Shown here: in pieces, positions 1 through 8,037 of the stretch
Position numbering within the stretch: position 1 is the first letter of the stretch
How the letters are laid out: every line of letters starts with the position of its first letter
Assembly: GCA_016714085.1 (NCBI GenBank)
Contig: JADJNW010000003.1
Coordinates: 62,001-126,000, forward strand
Reading direction: 5' to 3'
From: Saprospiraceae bacterium
Lineage (GTDB): Bacteria > Bacteroidota > Bacteroidia > Chitinophagales > Saprospiraceae
DNA: 64,000 nucleotides
Made by a program: the position numbers and the translations under genes
Notes under the pieces: generated by a model
Seen by the model: the letters and a program-made list of their open reading frames with translations, nothing else
Told to the model about the DNA's origin: nothing
Database searches by the model: none

Positions 1-29
1 ATAACCACTACCAAATTGGCAGTGGTTAT
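1..29. terminator. hairpin at window edge, possible terminator
   Basis: ATAACCACT at 1-9 pairs perfectly with AGTGGTTAT at 21-29, and the loop itself holds CCAA/TTGG that can extend the stem. It lies 80 nt past the stop codon of the minus-strand gene ending at 109. On the plus strand it is followed by a short T run (GTTTTTG), so it could also end a plus-strand gene to the left of the window. The direction cannot be settled from this window. Confidence 0.45.
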
Positions 30-108
30 CTAGGTTTTTGAAAAAATTAACCAGTCTATTTATTATACAGGGATTGTTTTCAGCATTAATTCAATCCTCA
101 ACCCTTTG

Positions 109-840
109 TTACATAGATTCTACATCGCCAGAGCCAGAAACTTTCGCGCTTACTCTTGGACGTCCCTTATACTTTACATCACCAGAACCGGAAACCTTTA
201 CTTGAAGATTTTCGCTGGCATCTACCGTGCAATCGCCTGAACCAGCAATACTTACGGTACAATCAGCAACTTTCAATGCATCCGCAAAGAAATCGCCTGA
301 GCCGGAAATGCTCACGCTTAAAGAGTTAGCCGAGCCACCCAATCGCACATTACCAGAACCGCTGATTTTACCTTCAATAGTTTTGGCTTCTACCTCTAAC
401 TTGATATCACCGGAGCCGCTGACACCTGTTACCAGATTTCCAACGCCTGTAAACTTTGTTTCGCCAATGATGTCGCCAGAACCACTAATATATGCTTTGG
501 TCAAACTTGGAATCGTGATCCAGATTTTAACACCATCATGGTTGCGTACATTTTTATCAAATCTAATCTTCCAGTGTTTGTCGCTAACCTCAGTGAGGAT
601 ATTGTCGATGATATTTTGTTGTCCTTCAATAGTGACGCTTTGTGTGCTGCCTTGTTTTAGATACACATCTCCGCCAATAGCAATGGTGAAGCCGTCAAAG
701 CTTGATACATTTAATGTTTTTGTCACTTTTGAACCTTCGCCTTTGATGCCATCCCAGCTCCAGTTTTGAGCGGTAACCGATGTGGTAATGCTAATGGTAA
801 CGAATAGAGCTAATACCGATGCAAAATGTAATTTTTTCAT
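109..840 (-). CDS. DUF2807 (head GIN domain) secreted protein
   Basis: A 243-residue protein with a Sec signal peptide (basic MKK start, hydrophobic stretch, cleavage near TAQ at residue 25). The body is a beta-rich domain marked by repeated SGSGD/SGSGN turns (about eight copies from residue 120 onward), the hallmark of the DUF2807 putative autotransporter adhesin head GIN domain family. These proteins are exported and common in Bacteroidota; their role is not established. It is last in a minus-strand run after an ECF sigma factor and its putative anti-sigma factor, with a 159-nt gap in front, so it may be cotranscribed with them or be a target of the sigma factor (inference). The family assignment is strong and the function open. 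Confidence 0.85.
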   Translation of the reverse strand: MKKLHFASVLALFVTISITTSVTAQNWSWDGIKGEGSKVTKTLNVSSFDGFTIAIGGDVYLKQGSTQSVTIEGQQNIIDNILTEVSDKHWKIRFDKNVRNHDGVKIWITIPSLTKAYISGSGDIIGETKFTGVGNLVTGVSGSGDIKLEVEAKTIEGKISGSGNVRLGGSANSLSVSISGSGDFFADALKVADCTVSIAGSGDCTVDASENLQVKVSGSGDVKYKGRPRVSAKVSGSGDVESM

Positions 841-999
841 TTTCGCTTGCTTTTGATTCTAAATTGAAAATTAAGAAATTTTTAACAAAAATGACACAAA
901 AGCAAACATGGGGTTGCATCGCTCCGACGAAAGACTAAAAAAATCAGACGAATTGGTTGAATTCATTGACTCGTAGTTTCAGTTTATAAAAACCAAGCT

Positions 1000-1861
1000 T
1001 TACTCGACCCGTTCCAAATTTCGTACAATGCGTTGAGACACAATCGTATTGCGTCGACTGAGGTATTCCGCTTCTGACTCGTCGATGTCGAGGTAAGATT
1101 CATTTTGGAAAATAAGGGAATACATATTGGGTGACTGGATTTCAAAAATAACTTGCTGCGGAAAATCTATATCTTCATTCTCAAAGATAATTTTATCTGC
1201 AAAAAAACGCTTCAAAGCATAGCGTGTAGGCTGTTGTTTACTCTCAAAAATGGTTTCAAAATAAAGTTTGCCCCCGGCGATGTAAATACGCATCGGATCC
1301 ACATAAGTATGTTCCCCATTGGATTCGATCAAGAAACCTTGCCCTTTGAGTCCTTGCCCTTTTGTTAATTCCCAGGATTCACGCGCCTGCCGACCATTTA
1401 TTTCTTGCTTCCAAGTACCTGCCAACCATTTAAAATCAGAAATAGAAACCCTGAATTGGCTATGAAGTACGCGTTCTACTTTGCCGGAAAGCATGATGCG
1501 CCTTCCAATGCCGCCTTCGCTCATGGGCTTGGATAACCGATCTTGATATTGATGAATGAACTCCACAATTCTATTGTCTGAATGATTTTCCTCTGTTACT
1601 TCCATTGGCTCAGGTTGGTAGTTATTGGTGGCGATCGACACTTTTTTTGCAGGTTCAAAGAGTAAAGCCAGCATGGTGACTAGCCCCCAAAGTCAGCAAA
1701 GCTGCTATGGAAGTGATTTGCCGAAACAAAGATACCTTACTGTAATGCCTTCGTTCATCCAAACGGCGTTCCAGGCGTCGCCAGGTCTGCGGCGAAGGCT
1801 TTTCGTTCAGCTTATGCTGGTTATCTTTAAATAAATCCGATATATTTTTTTTCATTTTCAT
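1000..1861 (-). pseudogene. putative anti-sigma factor, frameshifted
   Basis: Two frames read as one gene. The first (1861 down to about 1690) gives a charged N-terminal segment ending in ITSIAALLTLG. The second (from about 1685 to 1000) starts LVTMLALLFEPAKK. Removing one C from the five-C run at 1684-1688 fuses them into a single transmembrane helix (ITSIAALLTLG-LVTMLALLF) and a 286-residue protein with a cytoplasmic N-terminus of about 50 residues and a long C-terminal domain outside. That topology, 39 nt behind an ECF sigma gene, is typical of Bacteroidota anti-sigma factors; I see no zinc-binding Cys/His motif, so the role rests on context and topology. The single homopolymer indel is either a consensus error or a real disruption. 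Start ATG at 1861; a second ATG at 1855 is possible. Confidence 0.7.
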
Positions 1862-1900
1862 TTTTCAAGCTTTCTTAAAATCAATATTATCCCTCAATTC

Positions 1901-2461
1901 TCAACCCTCTTCTCTCATTCCTGCAATCCCAGGATATTTTAATTCTTCCAGTAATTCTTGCAATCGTTTTTTAGCTAATATCAACTGTGACTTTGAAGTA
2001 TTGATGCTAATACCCAGCATTTCCGCTATCTCTCTATGTTTGTAGCCTTCCACTGCGTAAAGATTAAAAACGGTGCGGTAGCCTGTTGGCAAACCATCTA
2101 ACAAATTGAGAATATCTCTTGCTGCCAGTTCATCCACAGGGCTGACAGGATCGAGTTCGCTATCTATTTGCGGATTTATTTCTACTGTCAAATTAAAATT
2201 ATGTTGCTTTCGCAAAAACATTAAGGCTTCGTTTACCGTGATGCGCCGCATCCAACCCTCGAAACTGCCTTCGCCCTTAAAACTGTGGATATTCGTCAGA
2301 ATTTTGAAAAAAGCTTCTACCAACACATCCTCCGCGTCCTCACGAGTTTTTACATAGCGCTTACAGACGCCGTACAGTAGCGGCGAGTACTGATCGTAGA
2401 GCATTTGCTGGGCTTTGCGATCTTCCTGTTTGCAAGCTTCTATGAGTTCCAATTCGGTCAC
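1901..2461 (-). CDS. ECF (sigma-70 family) RNA polymerase sigma factor
   Basis: A 186-residue sigma factor of the extracytoplasmic-function class. Region 2 is visible at about residues 10-80, with DAEDVLVEAFFKI matching the region 2.2-2.3 pattern and GWMRRITVNEALMFLR following. Region 4 lies at about 120-175, with LLDGLPTGYRTVFNLYAVEG, then HREIAEMLGISINTSKSQL, the helix-turn-helix that reads the -35 element. The start is GTG; no ATG is available in frame nearby. It is first in a minus-strand run with a putative anti-sigma factor 39 nt behind, the usual regulator arrangement. Target promoters are unknown. Confidence 0.93.
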   Translation of the reverse strand: MTELELIEACKQEDRKAQQMLYDQYSPLLYGVCKRYVKTREDAEDVLVEAFFKILTNIHSFKGEGSFEGWMRRITVNEALMFLRKQHNFNLTVEINPQIDSELDPVSPVDELAARDILNLLDGLPTGYRTVFNLYAVEGYKHREIAEMLGISINTSKSQLILAKKRLQELLEELKYPGIAGMREEG

Positions 2462-2547
2462 GCGGTAGTTTTTCGATTGATTCTGTAAAAATACAGATGT
2501 AAATTGAAACGTTTTTGGTGGATGGATGGTTACTTTTTACAAATTTA

Positions 2548-2576
2548 TTGGCAAGTTACTGAATTACTTATCTTTG
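2548..2576 (+). promoter_or_regulatory. Bacteroidota-type promoter for lysA
   Basis: TTG at 2548-2550 and TATCTTTG at 2569-2576 match the Bacteroidota -33 (TTTG) and -7 (TAnnTTTG) consensus with 18 nt between. The implied start near 2583 leaves a leader of about 75 nt before the lysA ATG, which includes the heptamer array at 2619-2653. Confidence 0.6.
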
Positions 2577-2618
2577 CAGTTTTAATTTTCAAGGCAAAAG
2601 ATTTTAACTTATTGAATG

Positions 2619-2653
2619 TCTAAAGTCAAATATCTAATTTCTAAAATCTAACA
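2619..2653 (+). repeat. heptamer tandem array in lysA leader
   Basis: Five uninterrupted 7-nt units of form TCTAANN (the second is TCAAATA) end 4 nt before the lysA start codon. Spacing is exactly 7 with no indel. It sits in the predicted 5' leader. A function in translation initiation is possible but unproven. Confidence 0.6.
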
Positions 2654-2657
2654 AAAA

Positions 2658-3920
2658 ATGACATTGGAAAACAACCGTTATCTGCTGAGCGGGGGCGTTG
2701 ATCCGCTCGAATTGGCGAACAAGTACGATTTGCCCTTGTATGTTTATGATAGTTCGATCATGGAGCACCAGTATAAACGGATTACCAATGCTTTTGATGT
2801 CAAACGCCTGAAAATTAACTACGCTTGCAAAGCGCTCAACAATATCAATATCCTGAAGCTGTTCAAAGACATGGGCTCTGGTCTCGACACTGTTTCCATT
2901 CAGGAAGTAATGCTGGGCTTGAAAGCTGGCTTCGCGCCGCAGGATATTATTTATACGCCTAATTGCGTGAGCCTCGAAGAAATCGAAATGGCAGTGGATA
3001 AAGGCGTGCGCATCAATATTGACAATATTTCCATTCTGGAGCAATTCGGTCAAGCGCGGCCCGATGTACCCGTTTGCATTCGCATCAATCCGCATATCAT
3101 GGCCGGCGGCAATGCTAAGACTTCGGTGGGGCATATCGATTCTAAATTCGGGATTTCCATTCATCAGATGCCATTGGTTCGCCGAATGGTAGAAGCCACC
3201 AACATCAAAGTGGAAGGCATCCATATGCACACGGGCTCCGATATTCTCGACCCGGATGTGTTCCTGATGGGCGCAGAGATTCTTCTAAACATCGCCAGGG
3301 ACTACAAATACCTCGATTATATTGACTTTGGTTCCGGCTTTAAAGTGCCTTATAAAGAAGGCGACATCGAAACCGACATCGAAGAACTGGGCGAAAAGAT
3401 TTCTACTCGCTTCAATGCTTTCTGTAAAGAATATGGCAAAGACCTCACGCTCATGTTTGAGCCGGGGAAGTTCTTGGTCAGCGAATCGGGCTATTTTTTG
3501 GTGCCTGTGAACGTCATCAAGCAGACCACTTCTACCATTTTCGCAGGTGTGGATTCTGGATTGAATCATTTGATTCGCCCGATGTTCTATAATTCTTATC
3601 ACAAAATCACCAATATTTCTAACCCTGTTGGCAAATCGCGTTTTTATACAGTGGTGGGCTACATTTGCGAAACCGATACCTTCGGCGTGAATCGTCAGAT
3701 CGCTGAAATTCATGAAGGTGACGTATTGTGTTTCCATAATGCAGGCGCGTATTGCTACACGATGTCCTCCAATTATAATTCGCGTTACCGCCCGGCGGAG
3801 GTGCTGGTGCATCAAGGTAAAGACTACCTCATTCGCAAGCGCGAAACGATGGATGACATCTTGCGCAACCAAGTGGAAGTAGAATTTTTGCAACCTGCTA
3901 CCATTAGCGAATTGTCCTAA
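2658..3920 (+). CDS. lysA: diaminopimelate decarboxylase
   Basis: A 420-residue fold-III PLP enzyme that decarboxylates meso-diaminopimelate to L-lysine, the last step of lysine synthesis, in the cytoplasm. The PLP-binding lysine is in INYACKALNN (about residue 58). The barrel carries HMHTGSD (about 192-198) and a phosphate-binding glycine stretch DFGSGFKVP. The C-terminal beta domain supplies the catalytic cysteine in GYICETDTFG and the substrate-binding NAGAYCYTMSSNYN. Length and motifs are normal for the family. It is transcribed alone, between a good promoter and a terminator hairpin at 3927-3963. Confidence 0.95.
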   Translation: MTLENNRYLLSGGVDPLELANKYDLPLYVYDSSIMEHQYKRITNAFDVKRLKINYACKALNNINILKLFKDMGSGLDTVSIQEVMLGLKAGFAPQDIIYTPNCVSLEEIEMAVDKGVRINIDNISILEQFGQARPDVPVCIRINPHIMAGGNAKTSVGHIDSKFGISIHQMPLVRRMVEATNIKVEGIHMHTGSDILDPDVFLMGAEILLNIARDYKYLDYIDFGSGFKVPYKEGDIETDIEELGEKISTRFNAFCKEYGKDLTLMFEPGKFLVSESGYFLVPVNVIKQTTSTIFAGVDSGLNHLIRPMFYNSYHKITNISNPVGKSRFYTVVGYICETDTFGVNRQIAEIHEGDVLCFHNAGAYCYTMSSNYNSRYRPAEVLVHQGKDYLIRKRETMDDILRNQVEVEFLQPATISELS

Positions 3921-3926
3921 TCACAC

Positions 3927-3963
3927 AGTGATGTCATCGCTTTGAGTGGTGACATCACTTTTA
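3927..3963 (+). terminator. rho-independent terminator of lysA
   Basis: AGTGATGTCA (3927-3936) pairs with TGACATCACT (3950-3959) across a 13-nt loop, followed by a short T run. It starts 7 nt after the lysA stop codon. Confidence 0.8.
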
Positions 3964-3988
3964 TCACCCATATTTTAAATACTTTTAC

Positions 3989-4621
3989 ATGAAGCCCATC
4001 CTTTATTTACTTTCTATTACTTTTCTTTTTTTCAGTGCTTGCAAAAGCGATGGTGGCAAATTCATTGGTAGCGCTAAGCCCAAAGTAGAAACCCAAACGC
4101 TGGAAGATACCTTATTGGCGGTGAGCCACCGCGGCATTTCCTTCTCCAACGGTACTTCTGAGTTCCTACCTTTTGCCGGGGATACCACTGCCATCATCAT
4201 GGTCATGGTGCGACACGCGGAGCAAGACACGACAGAAGAAGACCCTGTGCTGACAGAAGTTGGACAAGCCCGCGCCGAGCGTCTGGCTGCAATTTTACAA
4301 GATTATCCCGTCAGTGGCATTTTTACGAATGCATATATCAGAACTGTGAAAACCGTGCAACCCACGGCTTACCAGCATCAGCAAGCTATTCAACTCTATC
4401 AGGACGAAGAAGCCATCCCTTTTATACAACAAGTATTGCAACACCAGCAAGGTAGGTATATACTTATCGTCGGGCGCGCCAACACCGTGCCGCAGATGCT
4501 CAATGAATTGACTGGGGAAACCAAATTCTCTGAAATCGACAAAACAGATTACAGCAATATCTATATGGTGGCCGTTGGGGAAGGCGGTAAAGCTGTGAAA
4601 GTCATTCGGGCGCTGTATTAA
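3989..4621 (+). CDS. histidine phosphatase family lipoprotein
   Basis: A 210-residue protein with a lipoprotein signal (hydrophobic helix ending FFSAC, Cys about residue 18), so probably anchored to a membrane and facing the periplasm. The mature part belongs to the histidine phosphatase (phosphoglycerate mutase-like) superfamily. MVMVRHAEQ holds the RHx phosphate-binding core with the nucleophile histidine, then LTEVGQARAERLA and a SGIFTNAYIRTVKTVQPTA segment matching the superfamily pattern. A late histidine normally found in this fold is not obvious; the corresponding segment reads LIVGRANTVPQML, with N in place of H in the usual G-H-[SG]-N. Substrate unknown; phosphatase activity could be altered. 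Confidence 0.82.
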   Translation: MKPILYLLSITFLFFSACKSDGGKFIGSAKPKVETQTLEDTLLAVSHRGISFSNGTSEFLPFAGDTTAIIMVMVRHAEQDTTEEDPVLTEVGQARAERLAAILQDYPVSGIFTNAYIRTVKTVQPTAYQHQQAIQLYQDEEAIPFIQQVLQHQQGRYILIVGRANTVPQMLNELTGETKFSEIDKTDYSNIYMVAVGEGGKAVKVIRALY

Positions 4622-4624
4622 TGA

Positions 4625-4663
4625 ACGAGGCGTCCTACGGCTTCGAGCCGTAGGACGCCTCGT
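4625..4663. terminator. long perfect hairpin, bidirectional terminator or REP-like palindrome
   Basis: A perfect 17-bp stem: ACGAGGCGTCCTACGGC (4625-4641) against its reverse complement at 4647-4663, loop TTCGA. It begins 3 nt after the upstream stop codon. The stem is far longer and more GC-rich than local terminators and lacks a clear T tract, so it may be a member of a dispersed palindromic repeat family recruited as a terminator. Confidence 0.65.
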
Positions 4664-4783
4664 ATAAATATGAAGACTTATGTGGAGTCTTTTTTTACGC
4701 TCATTGCCTATCACCAAAGTCATAGGTATTTCCCTTACCTATTCCGTGCTTTTCCAATTCATTTATAAACATTCCCTAGAATT

Positions 4784-5035
4784 TGGAAGCCTCCGTTTCA
4801 ATTTGGGACGCCCCAGATAGAATTTAGGCATTCCTAAAAGCAAAATAGGCAGCCCTGGTTCTCGTTTGGGGAATCCCAGATGTCGTTTGGGACGCCCTAA
4901 TTCTGACCCAGGGCGTCCTAATTTATATTTGGGCAACCCTGCGTTGCATTTAGGACAGCCCAAATACAAAATGGGATGCCCTAATTTTGGGACAGGAAAG
5001 CTCAGATTGAATGTAGGGAAGCCTATTTTGAAATT
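4784..5035. repeat. 21-bp-period degenerate tandem repeat, 12 units
   Basis: Twelve units of consensus near TTTGGGANGCCCNAATNNNNN, each with a small GGG-n3-CCC palindrome. The GGG (or variant) triplets begin at 4784, 4805, 4826, 4847, 4868, 4889, 4910, 4931, 4952, 4973, 4994 and 5015: exactly 21 nt each time with no indel, although the bases diverge strongly. The array fills the space between the hairpin after the phosphatase gene and the 3' end of the subtilase gene. Both strands stay open in the 7-residue period (minus strand LGxPKxx), but neither has an ATG start or upstream signals, so translation is doubtful. Confidence 0.85.
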
Positions 5036-5046
5036 TTGCCTATTTT

Positions 5047-6664
5047 TTAATGCACAATAAACTTTATTTGCACTCGGTCATTACCTTGCCCAAGCGTCAG
5101 GAAATACATACCCGGCGACCAATTATGCACGTCAATGCTGTGAACTTTTTCAGAAAAGCGGGGCGGGGTAATATTGTTTCGATGCACTAATTGCCCCAAG
5201 GCGTTGTACACGCGCAATTCATAGTCGTCAAAATTGGGCGCTTCGTATTCGATTGTGATTTCTTCGTAAGTAGGATTGGGGTATAATTTTATAAGCGCCA
5301 GATCGCCTGTGCTTACTTCGCAATAATTTTGCAGGGTTTCCATGCTGCGGAATACATTCAGGCGTCCGCCGGTGGCAGTTTTACTTTTCAAATTATCTAA
5401 AATATCTACACCATCAAGAATAGCTTGTCGAATAGATAGCGCAGTTTGTGCAGGTTGGGTGAGCGCATTGACAGTAAGGGCTTCGCAGGGGAGGCTGTAA
5501 AGTAGCGCGATTGCTCCAGTGAGATGCGGCGCGGCAGCAGAATTATCACTAAAAGAGCCATAGCGGTTGCCCACTTTGGTGGTGTAAGAACCTTCACCGG
5601 GAGCGCCGACATCGATAGATACCGCGCCAAAAGCGCTACCCGAATAAATCTGATCGGCAGCCGTAGTATTAAGACAAGTAAGCAAAAAATCGCTGGTGCA
5701 AGTAGTAGGCATATCGCCAACATCGTCCACATTCCAACTGCGATTGGCAGTGCCTGCCCCAGTCAATATGCCGACTTCCCCCAGGAGATCGTACATGCCT
5801 CCCCAAATGGGTTGCGCGTCACAGAATACATTATCAATTCCTAAAGATAAATTGGTGGCTACCACAAAAGCGCCTTGAGCGCCCCGGGTATAGTTGTAGC
5901 GCTTGCGTTGCTCGATCACGTATTCGTAAGCGGCGATGATATGACTCACGTCGCGCACGGTAAAAAGGCATGAGTTTAATGTTCCAGTTGATGCCGCTGA
6001 CGCCAAGGTCATTATTGCCATCCGCGCCAATAATGCCGGCAACAGAAGTGCCATGCGAATCCTGAAAGTGTTGATTGGAGTTGTTTACAAAATTCCAGCC
6101 GACAAAGTCATCAATGTAACCGTTATTGTCATTGTCCACAGCATCGCCGGAGACTTCAAAATTGTTTTTCCAGATATTCCGCTGCAAATCCTCATGGTTT
6201 ACGTCAAAACCAAAATCCAGTAGGGCAACCACAATGGTATCGCCCTGAGCAGTAAAGCCACCAGTAGTATTGTTCCAGGCATCAGGCGCGGCGATCCGCT
6301 CCAAGCCCCATTGCTTTTCATATTCAGGATCGTTCGGTCTTTGACGAATTTGCACTTCGTAATTGAATTGAGCGGCAATGACTTCAGGCATTTCCTGTAA
6401 CTGCTTCAATACAGCGTCTGCATCGACATTATCAGAATGAAAAGTGAGCATATAAATATTATGTAAAGCACCCAAAGACTGCATAGCGCTAATAGCAAAG
6501 CTCGAAGAGCGCTTGGCATGGAGTTGGCGGAGTACTAATTCCGGCGAGGCTTTAGGTTGCAAGCGAACAATAACTTGTCCGGGGATCGGCTGCAATTCTT
6601 GCGCCAACACAGGGCCGGCAAGTATTGCCAAAGCAATTACTACAAAGTAAAATTTATTCATCAT
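5047..6664 (-). pseudogene. S8 subtilisin-like serine protease with T9SS sorting domain, frameshifted
   Basis: A signal peptide (MMNKFYFVVIALAILAGPVLAQ), an inhibitor-like propeptide (about residues 25-110), then a peptidase S8 domain: catalytic Asp in VVALLDFGFD, His in DSHGTSVAGIIGA, Ser in DNSAAAPHLTGAIALL. The C-terminus (IKLYPNPTYEEITIEYEAP onward) is a T9SS type A sorting domain, so the mature protease should be released or attached at the cell surface. The reading frame breaks at an A5 run (5962-5966). Removing one base joins KLMPF to TVRDVSHIIAAYEYV and restores 538 residues. Both halves are otherwise intact with no further stop, which suggests a consensus error more than gene decay. 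Confidence 0.85.
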
Positions 6665-6673
6665 AGCATTTAC

Positions 6674-7488
6674 TCAACTATTTACTAAATCAATCAAGGA
6701 TTCATTCAACAAGCGCCGAAAGTAAGCAGGCGTATGCAATAAACGACTTCCGTACCAGGAAAATAATTCGCCGTCCACTAATTTTATGACTGCGTTCGGA
6801 CAAACTCGTTTAAACTCATCGAAATGTTTTTCTTTGAAAGGGTAGGGCTCGGAGGAGAGTAAAATGATCTTAGGCGCGGCTTCGGCGAGTTCTTCGAGGG
6901 TAATGTCGGGGTAGCGATTGCGCTCAGCGAAAACGTTGACGAATCCAGCAATTCTAAGCATTTCATCAATAAAAGTATCAGAAGCGACAACTATATAAGG
7001 CTTTCGCCAAATGAAATACGCGGCGCGGAGGGTAGGAGTGGTGCATTCTTTATGAAAGGTGTCAAAGGCTACGTTGATGCGTTTGGATAAATTTTGGCGT
7101 TTTCAGCTTTGTCCACCAATTCCCCGATGGCTTCGATCATGTTCACAGCGTCATTCAGGGTGTACACATCGCTCATCCAGACAGGATATTTGGTAGCCAG
7201 GGCTTCGATTTGGCTACGCTCGTTTTCTTCTTTATTGCCGATGATGAGATCAGGTTGTAATTGTTCGATTATATCAAGCTTTACTTGTTTCGTACCGCCG
7301 ATGCGTGTTTTCCTGCGAAACCATTCATTAGGATGAACACAAAATTTGGTGATACCTATGACTTCTGCATTGAGCCCTATATCATATAATAATTCGGTTT
7401 GAGAAGGCACCAAGGATACAATCCGCCGAGGCGGAAATTCAACCAAAACCTTGCGCAGCATTTGATCGGTAAATTCAATTTTCATCAT
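6674..7488 (-). pseudogene. helical backbone metal receptor (BtuF-like substrate-binding protein), frameshifted
   Basis: The N-terminal frame (7488 to about 7093) carries RIVSLVPSQTELLYDIGL and VIGITKFCVHP, the start of the Peripla_BP_2 / cobalamin-binding BtuF-like fold, then QPDLIIGNKEENE. The C-terminal frame (to 6674) continues with YIVVASDTFIDEMLRIAGF and ends normally. Adding one base to the four-T run at 7092-7095 joins them into 271 residues. No signal peptide or lipobox is seen, as in many Bacteroidota members annotated as cobalamin-binding or helical backbone metal receptor proteins, so it may act in the cytoplasm or be exported otherwise. The ligand is not certain, and no transporter gene is adjacent. 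Confidence 0.8.
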
Positions 7489-7499
7489 AAACCAATAAA

Positions 7500-7534
7500 A
7501 AAAGGCTTCATTCGGATAAGGAATAAAGCCTTTT
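7500..7534 (-). terminator. rho-independent terminator of the YegP-like gene
   Basis: AAAAGGCTT (7500-7508) pairs with AAGCCTTTT (7526-7534). On the minus strand the stem is followed by a run of T residues. It lies 24 nt after the stop codon at 7558. Confidence 0.75.
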
Positions 7535-7557
7535 CAGGATTAACCAAAAATGCATCC

Positions 7558-7890
7558 TTAGGCAACCGTCAGATCAACGACGTCCGCACCTTTGGAGCTA
7601 TTTTTTACAGATTCAATTCCTTTTTCTCTACTTTGAGCTGTTTCATACATTTCGCTGGTGCCAATTACCTGAGAATTGCCGGCGCGCAAATTGAAAAAGA
7701 ATTTGCCATTGCTGGATTCTTTTCTTTCATAGCGAGCGTCGTTACCTGCGTTTTTGATCACGGATTGTGTACCATTCTTGCATCCGGCTTTGCTCTCGTA
7801 GGCTTCACTGGCAAGGATAGTTTGACCATTACCTGCTTTTAATCGAAAGCGAAACTTGCCGCCATTATCCTTATAAATTTCAAATTTCAT
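7558..7890 (-). CDS. DUF1508 (YegP-like) protein, two repeats
   Basis: A 110-residue protein made of two similar halves. The first is MKFEIYKDNGGKFRFRLKAGN with GQTILASEAYESKAGC. The second is RYERKESSNGKFFFNLRAGN with SQVIGTSEMYETAQS. This duplicated beta-beta-beta-alpha unit is DUF1508 (PF07411), found in YegP of E. coli. No signal peptide; cytoplasmic. The molecular function of the family is unknown. Monocistronic, with its own terminator. Confidence 0.92.
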   Translation of the reverse strand: MKFEIYKDNGGKFRFRLKAGNGQTILASEAYESKAGCKNGTQSVIKNAGNDARYERKESSNGKFFFNLRAGNSQVIGTSEMYETAQSREKGIESVKNSSKGADVVDLTVA

Positions 7891-8037
7891 AGTGAACAGA
7901 TTTGATTTTTTGATGAAGAATTATGTTGGACGCTTAAAATTAATAAAAATGATTATTCCTTCCCAAATTATTGCAAAAAGAGTTGCTTTGAATGCAAACT
8001 TTCTTATAATTTGACGTATATTCAAACAAAAAATCTT

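Noticed and set aside
227..769. 180-codon plus-strand frame opposite the DUF2807 gene
   Set aside because: It mirrors the SGSGD repeats of the real gene as SPEPE-like repeats; no start signals or family.
2634..3230. 198-codon minus-strand frame opposite lysA
   Set aside because: Fully antisense to a conserved enzyme; His/Ile-rich composition typical of shadow frames.
4784..5035. CRISPR array
   Set aside because: Units are degenerate, 21 nt apart with no unique spacers and no cas genes nearby.
4763..5060. LGxPKxx and GxPNxxLG peptide frames in the 21-bp array
   Set aside because: Open on both strands because the unit is 21 nt; only TTG starts and no upstream signals, so not called as genes, though the array itself is reported.
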